Assembly: GCA_029775955.1 (NCBI GenBank)
Contig: JARVJW010000141.1
Location: forward strand, 1-5,150
Direction: 5' to 3'
Length of the DNA: 5,150 nucleotides
From: Nitrososphaeria archaeon
GTDB lineage: Archaea; Thermoproteota; Nitrososphaeria; Conexivisphaerales; UBA164
The position numbers and the translations under genes were made by a program. The notes under the pieces are model-generated. The model saw only the letters and a list, made by a program, of their open reading frames with translations. It was not told where the DNA came from and did not search any database. This document shows positions 1 to 5,099 of the stretch, piece by piece; the first letter of the stretch is position 1; each line of letters opens with the position of its first letter.

Positions 1-138
1 ACAAACACTATAAATCAGGTGATGACAGAAATAGTTGACATAAGTGTCAAGGTGGGCTACAAGCTAAATCTTTCAGAAACGGTTAGAAAGCTTTATACTT
101 TAAAAAAATGGACATGTTTTGTTGACAAACAAGTATAA
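1..138 (+). CDS. Possible 3' end of an unidentified protein (5' end outside window)
   Basis: Frame 1 is open from the first base to a TAA at 136-138, giving about 45 residues. The stretch starts TNTINQVMTEIVDISVKVGY and ends KKWTCFVDKQV. The other two plus frames and all minus frames are interrupted by stops here, which makes this the only candidate. The sequence looks like a helical, mildly basic C-terminal tail, but I recognise no family. If real, it overlaps the following channel gene by 20 bases and contains that gene's promoter. The length is short enough that an open frame by chance is possible, so this is a tentative partial gene. Confidence 0.4.
   Translation, partial: TNTINQVMTEIVDISVKVGYKLNLSETVRKLYTLKKWTCFVDKQV
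85..100 (+). promoter_or_regulatory. Archaeal BRE/TATA promoter of the channel gene
   Basis: A purine-rich BRE-like AGAAAG (85-90) is followed by a TATA-like TTTATAC (92-98). The box centre lies about 25 bases before the TTG codons at 119 and 122, so transcription should start almost exactly at the start codon. This supports leaderless translation. The same AAAGCTTTA-type core recurs ahead of the radical SAM gene. Confidence 0.5.
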
Positions 139-1180
139 AGATACAAGGGTTGATAGACTATACGATTTTATTGAGAGCGTGTTTTTTCAGCCGTATTCTG
201 TGTTTAGGCACATATGGAAACAGTTGATCCTCTTATCAGCCATGATTTCCTTTGGTGCAGCAATATATGTCTATTATCAAGCTCTTGACCCTCTCACTGC
301 GATAGTTGCATCAGTGTCCACGATATCCACTATAGGTTTCTATGCTCCGCCTCTTAACACAATGCCTAGCCTTGAGAAAATACTGCTAATAATAATAATG
401 ATAGTGAGCGTAGGGTCAGCCGCATCGATGGTGCAAGGGGTAGTGTCTAGCGTGGTGAAAAAGGAACTGTGGGCTGAAGACATCAATAAGATGAGAATAC
501 AAAGGATGAATGATCACATAATAGTTATCGGGTATTCGCACATAGGAAGATATGTGGCACAGAAGCTGATAGAAATGAACTACAGATTTTGCATTGTTAC
601 TAGAGAAAAGGAAAATATAAAAGAGCTCCAGGAACTTAATATGCCATTCATATTGTCTGACCTGAAATCCCCTGTTGAAGTTATGACACAGGCAAACGTT
701 TCTAATGCGTCATCTATCGTGCTAGCTCTTGAAGACGATGACACAAACATGCTATATGCCCTCACGGCCAAATTCATGAAAAAAGGAATAAAGGTCATAT
801 CAGTTAACAATGACAATAAGCTCATGGAAGGAATGAAAAAGGCCGGCATTGATGTCGTGTTGCCGATCTATTTTATGGTTGGTAGTGTTGCTGCCTATTC
901 TGTGGCTTCAGAGAGTGTTCTCGGTGCAATACAGGGTGGAGATAGCATGATTTCTGGGAGACACATAGTTCAGATTGATGTGAAAAATAATTCAAAACTG
1001 GATGGATCTCAGTTAAAGGATATTCCAGTTGACGTTCTTTTTGTGATAAGAAATAGTGAAATGCTAAAGTATAGTGCTCCTGACTTCAAGGTAATGGCCG
1101 GTGACAAGCTCATATGCCTCACTGACCACGAAAGCATAAAGCAGATCAACCAGATGAATGGAAGGCCAAAAGAGCCTTAG
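119..1180 (+). CDS. Two-TM potassium-channel-like protein with RCK (TrkA-N/TrkA-C) domain, MthK type
   Basis: This is a predicted membrane ion channel with a cytosolic ligand-sensing domain. Transmembrane helix 1 spans about residues 34-53, the pore helix about 57-70, the filter TIGFYAP 71-77, and transmembrane helix 2 about 85-110. An RCK-N Rossmann domain follows (about 131-250), with IGYSHIG in the position of the GxGxxG loop, as in MthK, which also has Ser at the second Gly. An RCK-C/TrkA-C domain ends the protein (about 265-345). The acidic run LEDDDTN (204-210) aligns with the MthK region that holds a calcium ligand. The filter lacks the second Gly of GYG, so ion selectivity cannot be assumed. 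After the in-frame TAA at 101-103, the first possible starts are adjacent TTG codons at 119 and 122. A TATA box about 25 bases upstream supports a leaderless start there. The next Met would remove transmembrane helix 1. A sibling function as a non-selective channel or a sensor is possible. Confidence 0.92.
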   Translation: MLTNKYKDTRVDRLYDFIESVFFQPYSVFRHIWKQLILLSAMISFGAAIYVYYQALDPLTAIVASVSTISTIGFYAPPLNTMPSLEKILLIIIMIVSVGSAASMVQGVVSSVVKKELWAEDINKMRIQRMNDHIIVIGYSHIGRYVAQKLIEMNYRFCIVTREKENIKELQELNMPFILSDLKSPVEVMTQANVSNASSIVLALEDDDTNMLYALTAKFMKKGIKVISVNNDNKLMEGMKKAGIDVVLPIYFMVGSVAAYSVASESVLGAIQGGDSMISGRHIVQIDVKNNSKLDGSQLKDIPVDVLFVIRNSEMLKYSAPDFKVMAGDKLICLTDHESIKQINQMNGRPKEP

Positions 1181-1440
1181 GTGTATGGTAATTCTCTGCG
1201 TGGTTGAACAGCGGCCACAAATCTGCAGCTAACTGTAGTGCTTGTAAACCCAACACGTCGCAGAACTGCTTCAGAGCTAGTGATAGACCGAAATGTCAAT
1301 GCTGTAATTTATTTTAAGTGGGTCAGCTATTAGGGTTGAACATCTAGTCTAACAAACGATGATAAACAGTTTGGCAAATTAAACTCACGGCTTAAGTAGT
1401 TCACGAAAAGCTTTTATCCCCTATTTACCCGGAAACATTT
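1181..1440. other. Intergenic gap with no convincing gene
   Basis: This 260-base gap separates the channel gene from the radical SAM gene. It holds a small stem-loop (CTGCAG/CTGTAG arms at 1223-1228 and 1233-1238), a 9-base direct repeat GGTTGAACA at 1202-1210 and 1334-1342, a T-rich stretch near 1305-1317, and the next promoter at 1404-1417. Short open stretches exist on both strands, but none has a recognisable start, family or codon pattern. Confidence 0.6.
1404..1417 (+). promoter_or_regulatory. Archaeal BRE/TATA promoter of the radical SAM gene
   Basis: CGAAAAG (1404-1410) serves as a BRE and TTTTAT (1412-1417) as the TATA box. The box centre is about 26 bases before the ATG at 1441, predicting a leaderless transcript. 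No Shine-Dalgarno sequence is seen between box and ATG, which agrees. Confidence 0.55.
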
Positions 1441-2853
1441 ATGAATTCAATAGATGTTCTGCTTATAAATCCCCCACAGAACGCAGAACTAAAAACCCTC
1501 CTTGAGCTCCATGGGCCTCCTATGGCTTCAATGTACCTTGCTGGTTACGTTAGGGCAAAGGGCTACACACCAAAGATATTGGACCTTGACATGGAGAACA
1601 TGGCGGAAGAGCAGGTGACCTCTTACGTTAGTTCACTGTCGCCCAAGGTTGTGGGCATGACAGCCTTTACATCTACGGTCAAAGCAGCCTACAGGTTGCT
1701 TTCTGCAATAAAAAAAGCAGTGCCAGACGCGCTCACAGTTATTGGCGGGCCGCACGTCACTTTCATGCCTGATGAAGCACTATCCCAGGAAGGGATTGAC
1801 GTTGCTGCAATGGGGGAGGGGGAAGCAACGCTTGATGATCTCATAAGCACATATGAAAGTGGTAAACCGCTTGATGGTGTCAAGGGGATAGCCTACAAAA
1901 GATATGGAAGCATGAAACTCAATCAGCCCAGACCAATGATTGAAAACCTAGATGATGTGCCATTTCCGGCTAGGGACCTGGTTTCTTATGAAAGGTACAG
2001 GTGGAACGGGACGCTTGAAGCCCCTATAATGACCACTAGGGGATGCACTTTTCACTGTCAATACTGTTCGTCATCTGAAATGATGGGAAGAAGGTACAGG
2101 ACTAGGAGCGTTCAGAATGTTATAGATGAAATCAGGGAGGTACAGGAAAAGTACCACGTAAGGGACATAGAATTTATAGACGACACATTTACGTTAAATA
2201 TGAAGAGGGCCTCACAAATTATGAAGACAATTGTCAATGAAAAGCTTGACATAAAGTTGGCCCTCTCTAGCAGAGTCAACACAATAAATGAAGACCTGAT
2301 GCAGGATTTGAAGAAGGGGGGAACAGCCAACATGTACTTTGGTGTTGAATCAGGATCTCAGAGGGTGCTTGACCTGATGCAAAAAGGCATAAAGCTCGAA
2401 CAAGCTATAAGCGCAGTCAACCTTGCAAAAAAGTACAAAGTTGGAGTTTTATGTTCGTTCATAATCGGCTACCCAGGAGAAACTCCAGAGGAAATGGACC
2501 AGACAATCAAGTTTTCAGTTAAACTCAACTCCGATTATGCGCAATTTTCAATTCTAACGCCATTCCCGGGGACGCCAATTTATTATGATCTGGATAAGAA
2601 GGGCCTAATAGCTACAAAGGATTGGTCGCTTTATACTGTGCTTCACCCGCTTATAAAGTATGAAGCATTTGGGTATTCAGCAAACCTGGTGACAAGAAAG
2701 TTGACCGATGCCTACAGAGTTTTTTACCTCAGGTTAGGATATCTGGCAAAGAGGAGGTACATGCTTCCGTTGATAATAAGGACGATCAGAAGGAGCTTCA
2801 GGCTTGCTAGGATGATGGCTAAAGATCACATTAAAGCGGTGCAGGCATATTGA
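1441..2853 (+). CDS. Radical SAM protein with N-terminal cobalamin-binding-type domain (COG1032-like)
   Basis: This is a predicted iron-sulfur enzyme that cleaves S-adenosylmethionine to start radical chemistry, probably a methylation or C-C bond reaction on an unknown substrate. Residues 1-135 form a B12-binding Rossmann domain, with the opening VLLINPP, the segment IGGPH (101-105) and GEGEATL (125-131). The radical SAM barrel carries the cluster motif C202-x3-C206-x2-C209. FIDDTF (245-250), GVESGS (301-306) and GYPGET (343-348) are typical of this class. The basic, partly hydrophobic C-terminus contains FYLRLGYLAKRRY (428-440), like BchE-type relatives, and could touch the membrane surface. 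No DxHxxG cobalamin-ligand motif is seen. That is common in this group, so a histidine-ligated cobalamin is not expected. Archaeal relatives include the GDGT ring synthases GrsA/GrsB. That role is possible here, but the sequence alone does not prove it. The gene is monocistronic by context, with its own leaderless promoter. Confidence 0.93.
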   Translation: MNSIDVLLINPPQNAELKTLLELHGPPMASMYLAGYVRAKGYTPKILDLDMENMAEEQVTSYVSSLSPKVVGMTAFTSTVKAAYRLLSAIKKAVPDALTVIGGPHVTFMPDEALSQEGIDVAAMGEGEATLDDLISTYESGKPLDGVKGIAYKRYGSMKLNQPRPMIENLDDVPFPARDLVSYERYRWNGTLEAPIMTTRGCTFHCQYCSSSEMMGRRYRTRSVQNVIDEIREVQEKYHVRDIEFIDDTFTLNMKRASQIMKTIVNEKLDIKLALSSRVNTINEDLMQDLKKGGTANMYFGVESGSQRVLDLMQKGIKLEQAISAVNLAKKYKVGVLCSFIIGYPGETPEEMDQTIKFSVKLNSDYAQFSILTPFPGTPIYYDLDKKGLIATKDWSLYTVLHPLIKYEAFGYSANLVTRKLTDAYRVFYLRLGYLAKRRYMLPLIIRTIRRSFRLARMMAKDHIKAVQAY

Positions 2854-2887
2854 GGGGCTCATAATTGGTGTCAAAAATCACCAGTCA

Positions 2888-2934
2888 TTTATACCAGCTT
2901 AATTCATCGCCCAGCAACAATTACATAAGGTGGT
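2888..2934 (+). promoter_or_regulatory. Promoter and ribosome binding site of the SWIM gene
   Basis: TTTATACC (2888-2895) is a TATA-like box, predicting a transcript start near 2917 and a leader of about 20 bases. The leader holds AAGGTGGT (2927-2934), a Shine-Dalgarno-like match to the archaeal 16S tail, about 4 bases before the TTG at 2938. This site decides the TTG start, because an in-frame TAA at 2926-2928 rules out anything further upstream. Confidence 0.5.
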
Positions 2935-2937
2935 ATA

Positions 2938-3225
2938 TTGGCTTTGCCCAGAAATGAACTGGTTTACGTCAAGAAATATATATTCAAACCTTCTGGTAAC
3001 AGTTTTTATGTTGTTTTGGGAAGTACTGGGGACCACCTCACAACAAAACACTTCTGCACATGCGGAGACTTCAACTTCAGGAGGAGGCCCGAGGGCTGTA
3101 GACATATGCAAGCTCTGAGAAGGGCCATTCAGCAAAAAAGCTATAAAGTGTACAACTTTTCTGACGATGAGTTCAGTCAAGTTTTTAAATATGAACTCAT
3201 GGAAGTTGTATTTGTGCCCCGGTAG
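2938..3225 (+). CDS. Small SWIM-type zinc-finger protein
   Basis: This 95-residue protein has the pattern C40-T-C42, an 11-residue gap, then C54-R-H56. That is the CxCxnCxH signature of the SWIM zinc finger, followed by the usual helix (MQALRRAI). SWIM domains bind zinc and are predicted to contact DNA or proteins. Small single-domain archaeal versions exist and are uncharacterised. The finger is flanked by a basic N-terminal beta-like segment and an acidic C-terminal segment (SDDEFSQVFKYELMEV). The TTG start is chosen for its Shine-Dalgarno-like sequence and the preceding stop. The 3' end is odd: the last codons GTG CCC CGG TAG run into the tRNA-Thr gene, overlapping it by 10 bases, and the TAG is tRNA positions 8-10. 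Transcription and tRNA processing must therefore be reconciled. Confidence 0.82.
   Translation: MALPRNELVYVKKYIFKPSGNSFYVVLGSTGDHLTTKHFCTCGDFNFRRRPEGCRHMQALRRAIQQKSYKVYNFSDDEFSQVFKYELMEVVFVPR
3182..3191 (+). promoter_or_regulatory. Likely TATA box of the tRNA-Thr gene, inside the SWIM reading frame
   Basis: TTTTTAAATA is centred about 29 bases before the mature tRNA 5' end at 3216, the normal spacing for an archaeal tRNA promoter. It lies within codons of the SWIM protein (around residues 82-85), so the sequence carries both a protein-coding and a promoter constraint. Confidence 0.5.
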
Positions 3226-3288
3226 CTCAGTCGGCAGAGCAACAGCCTTGTAAGCTGTGGGTCGCGGGTTCAAGTCCCGCTCGGGGCT
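3216..3288 (+). tRNA. tRNA-Thr (anticodon UGU)
   Basis: A full cloverleaf can be drawn. The acceptor stem pairs 3216-3222 (GCCCCGG) with 3281-3287, with one G-T pair at the end. The D stem is GCTC/GAGC (3225-3228 with 3237-3240). The anticodon stem is ACAGC/GCTGT (3242-3246 with 3254-3258), with the 7-base loop CTTGTAA and anticodon TGT at 3249-3251. The T stem is GCGGG/CCCGC (3264-3268 with 3276-3280), with loop TTCAAGT. The discriminator is T3288, as in archaeal tRNA-Thr. CCA is not encoded and there is no intron. It reads ACA codons and, by wobble, ACG. Its 5' ten bases are shared with the end of the SWIM gene. Confidence 0.97.
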
Positions 3289-3314
3289 TAACTAAAATCT
3301 GTTTCTAAAATGCT

Positions 3315-3405
3315 ATAATTGCTCATAGCCTACATTTTATGCATCATGCAGCAATTCTAGGCTCAGTGTTCAAACAAAAATGTGCACTAAGGCTATGTAA
3401 TAATT
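3315..3405. repeat. Imperfect inverted repeat between convergent transcription units, flanked by ATAATT
   Basis: The left arm 3324-3338 (CATAGCCTACATTTT) pairs with AAAATGT (3377-3383) and AGGCTATG (3390-3397), leaving a 6-base bulge GCACTA. Within the loop, TAGGCT at 3358-3363 could pair with AGCCTA (3327-3332) instead, so two folds compete. A direct repeat ATAATT sits at 3315-3320 and 3400-3405, just outside the arms, as a target duplication would. In A+T-rich DNA this may be chance. It could be a small MITE-like remnant, a structured RNA, or a bidirectional end-of-transcription structure. Confidence 0.45.
3371..3380 (-). terminator. Possible T-tract terminator of the minus-strand operon
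   Basis: Read on the minus strand this is TTTTTGTTTG, about 55-65 bases after the stop codon of the NitrOD5-like gene. Archaeal RNA polymerase commonly ends at such T-rich tracts. It lies inside the inverted repeat. Confidence 0.35.
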
Positions 3406-3435
3406 TAAGCGCAGATAATTAATCACGGGGGCAAC

Positions 3436-3720
3436 TCAGCCAACTTTTAATTCCTCTGCAAGTTTAACTAGCCCCTGTCCGCTGTAATTTATGCCGTACT
3501 CCTTTGCCAACCTGTAGCATATGCTGCTTTCTATTATGCTAACGAAATCACCATATATGTCCCTGAGCGCTTTCAGGAACTTCTCGGGTTTAAAAATCGC
3601 GTCAGCTGGCTCCATGCTGTACGTATGCTCCAGGTGCCATATTATCGCATTCTTTGTCACATCCCCGCCATACTCTGCTATTGCCAATTCCACGATTTTG
3701 CCAACTTTCTCTTTGTCCAT
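3436..3720 (-). CDS. Small NitrOD5-like domain protein
   Basis: This 94-residue cytosolic protein has no signal or membrane segment. The pattern is helical: a first helix (about 4-16), then NAIIWHLEHTYSM (24-36), then FKPEKFLKALRDIYGDFVSI (43-62), and a last helix to about residue 74. This resembles what I recall of the NitrOD5 domain, described as an output domain of archaeal signalling proteins, where a histidine-containing YHLE-like segment precedes a PEEF/L-IFG segment. The assignment is from memory of the pattern and not from a search. The gene starts directly after the upstream ATPase stop (TAG then ATG, no gap), so the two are almost certainly co-transcribed and translationally coupled. 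It probably acts as a partner or output unit of that ATPase. It might alternatively be a small DNA-binding protein. Confidence 0.85.
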   Translation of the reverse strand: MDKEKVGKIVELAIAEYGGDVTKNAIIWHLEHTYSMEPADAIFKPEKFLKALRDIYGDFVSIIESSICYRLAKEYGINYSGQGLVKLAEELKVG

Positions 3721-4974
3721 CTATATCATCTCAATAAATTCCATCTCTCCCATTTCAGGGTCAATCCTTATGTTCATAAGCTGTCCAGGGGGTTTGATGC
3801 TTCTTTCCATCAGCAGGCCGTCAGAAACAGTCAGTTTCCTCAGAAGCTTTACGTACTTTTTTTCAATAGTTGTTGAATTTAAGTCCGTGTAGCCATATGC
3901 GTGGGCCAATGAATTCCTTTTAACATTTATAGCCAATATCTTCCTGAGAAACATCTCAAAGTTTACTGGTTTCATCATTGCAAAATCCTCTTCTGAAAGC
4001 AGGTTCACCACATCTATTGCGTGCTCCTGAAACATCTGGCTTCTGATCTGGTTGATAAATTCATTAGCAGAGAACCCTGCAGCAGCTGCATCTGGGTGTA
4101 CAATTTTGAGGTTTTTTGCCTTCTCACCAACCACTTTGAAATCCCTGAGAATCTGATCATCACTTTCCTCTGGGGGGACTAAGTAATTGACATTGTAGCC
4201 CTTCAATAGGTAATCAAATATCGTGAACTCAATGTACTGCTTGGCAGCTACATAGGATATCTCTTCATCTATTTCCGTGAGCACCGTGCTTCCCAGCTTT
4301 ATCACATTTGAAGGTTCAGCAGATGCTGTTCTCCTTATGTAGTTTACCTTCTTAATTTCATAAAATGTATTAAAATCAACTGGTTCAAGGATCCTCATCC
4401 CGTTACCAAGTGTGAAGTGTAGGACTGGATAATGTATCTTATAATCTCTATCCTTTAGTACCCTTATGCTCCTGGCGGGGTATCCAAGGACCTGCGTTAT
4501 ATAAACTCTTATCAACGCATCACCAATGAACCTGAGCTGACCTGCCATCTGACTTGTGCCCTCGGAAATAATTATAAGCGAACTGTCCTTGGATTTCACT
4601 GAGGCGTAAATGAGCTGAAGGAAAGGCCTGAGTGAATCACTACTATTTATGCCAAGCAACATCGCATCTATAGTGTCAAGAACTACGGTTGAGCCAGTCT
4701 GAAGGGCAGACTCAATTGCTGAAAATGCAATTTCTGGGGTTCCTGACAACATGCTTATGATCCTGACTTCAGAACCAGGAGATACCTTTTCAAGCTTTTT
4801 TATTATCGATTCTTTTGGCTCACCATATGTAATGTATACCCCCTTTTTGCGTTTACCACATGCAGCAAGCGCCAAAGTCGTTTTTCCTGAACCTGGGTAT
4901 CCTTCAACTATTGAGACATAACCAGGTGTGTTTAAAATGTCAAGTGCATCACGATGCTCATTCATATGACACAT
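3721..4974 (-). CDS. GvpD/RAD55-like P-loop ATPase (RecA superfamily)
   Basis: This is a predicted soluble ATPase of 417 residues. The opening TPGYVSIVEGYPGSGKTTLAL carries the Walker A motif GYPGSGKT (25-32). TVVLD (96-100) is Walker B, and IIISEGT (134-140) follows as the next core strand. A stretch RSIRVLKDRDYKI (168-180) and HFTLGNG (186-192) ends the first RecA-like unit, as in GvpD and KaiC/RAD55 relatives. Residues about 225-330 look like a second, degenerate RecA-like half without a Walker A, with IKLGSTVLTEIDEE, then YLLKGYNVNYLVPPEES. This is also how GvpD is built. GvpD regulates gas vesicle genes in haloarchaea, but no gvp structural genes occur here, so a different regulatory role is likely. 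It is the first gene of a two-gene operon with the NitrOD5-like gene. The ATG at 4974 gives the longest frame. The ATG at residue 4 (codon 4965-4963) fits the TATA box better for a leaderless start. Confidence 0.9.
   Translation of the reverse strand: MCHMNEHRDALDILNTPGYVSIVEGYPGSGKTTLALAACGKRKKGVYITYGEPKESIIKKLEKVSPGSEVRIISMLSGTPEIAFSAIESALQTGSTVVLDTIDAMLLGINSSDSLRPFLQLIYASVKSKDSSLIIISEGTSQMAGQLRFIGDALIRVYITQVLGYPARSIRVLKDRDYKIHYPVLHFTLGNGMRILEPVDFNTFYEIKKVNYIRRTASAEPSNVIKLGSTVLTEIDEEISYVAAKQYIEFTIFDYLLKGYNVNYLVPPEESDDQILRDFKVVGEKAKNLKIVHPDAAAAGFSANEFINQIRSQMFQEHAIDVVNLLSEEDFAMMKPVNFEMFLRKILAINVKRNSLAHAYGYTDLNSTTIEKKYVKLLRKLTVSDGLLMERSIKPPGQLMNIRIDPEMGEMEFIEMI
3725..3732 (-). promoter_or_regulatory. 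Ribosome binding site for the NitrOD5-like gene, inside the ATPase C-terminal codons
   Basis: Minus-strand GAGATGAT matches the archaeal Shine-Dalgarno GAGGTGAT at 7 of 8 positions. It ends 4 bases before the ATG at 3720. It encodes the last residues (EMI) of the ATPase, so the second gene has its own binding site in addition to coupling by the TAG-ATG junction. Confidence 0.55.
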
Positions 4975-4987
4975 TGTTTATTTATAA

Positions 4988-4995
4988 TATATAAA
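4988..4995 (-). promoter_or_regulatory. TATA box of the ATPase/NitrOD5-like operon
   Basis: The minus strand reads TTTATATA, an almost ideal archaeal TATA box. Its centre is about 17 bases before the ATG at 4974 and about 26 bases before the ATG at 4965. The usual spacing therefore favours the second ATG as a leaderless start. A weaker TTTTATCA about 12 bases further upstream could serve the first ATG. Confidence 0.6.
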
Positions 4996-5059
4996 TATTG
5001 ATAAAATGATGCTTTGTTGCATTAATTGATTATTCCCGGCCAATGAACAAATTAATTAA

Positions 5060-5099
5060 GGCACGTGTCCCTTTGTCCAGCTTACCCGAGCCTCGTGCC
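5060..5099. repeat. Inverted repeat in a G+C-rich island
   Basis: GGCACG (5060-5065) and CGTGCC (5094-5099) are perfectly complementary 6-base arms around a 28-base loop. On the minus strand the structure spans the stop codon of the possible gene fragment and is followed by TTAATTAATTTG, so it could mark the end of that transcript. The stem is short and a chance origin is possible. Confidence 0.3.

Noticed and set aside
1223..1238. Small stem-loop CTGCAG-CTAA-CTGTAG as a terminator of the channel gene
   Set aside because: The stem is 6 pairs with a G-T pair and no T-tract follows, and archaea do not depend on such hairpins for termination.
1190..1320. Possible transposase remnant: a minus-strand stretch HFGLSLALKQFCDVLGLQAL and a Cys-rich plus-strand frame
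   Set aside because: The stretches are short, have no start codon or catalytic motif, and no terminal repeats flank them.
2899..3273. A 124-residue open frame on the minus strand across the SWIM gene and tRNA
   Set aside because: It starts inside the tRNA gene, has no promoter or ribosome binding site, and is antisense to a gene with a clear zinc-finger motif.
3291..3435. CRISPR or tandem repeats in the convergent gap
   Set aside because: There are only one pair of inverted arms and one short direct repeat; no regularly spaced units are present anywhere in the window.
3521..3892. Plus-strand open frame of 123 residues opposite the NitrOD5-like and ATPase genes
   Set aside because: It is antisense to two well-supported coupled genes and its Ser/Ile-rich composition is typical of an antisense shadow.
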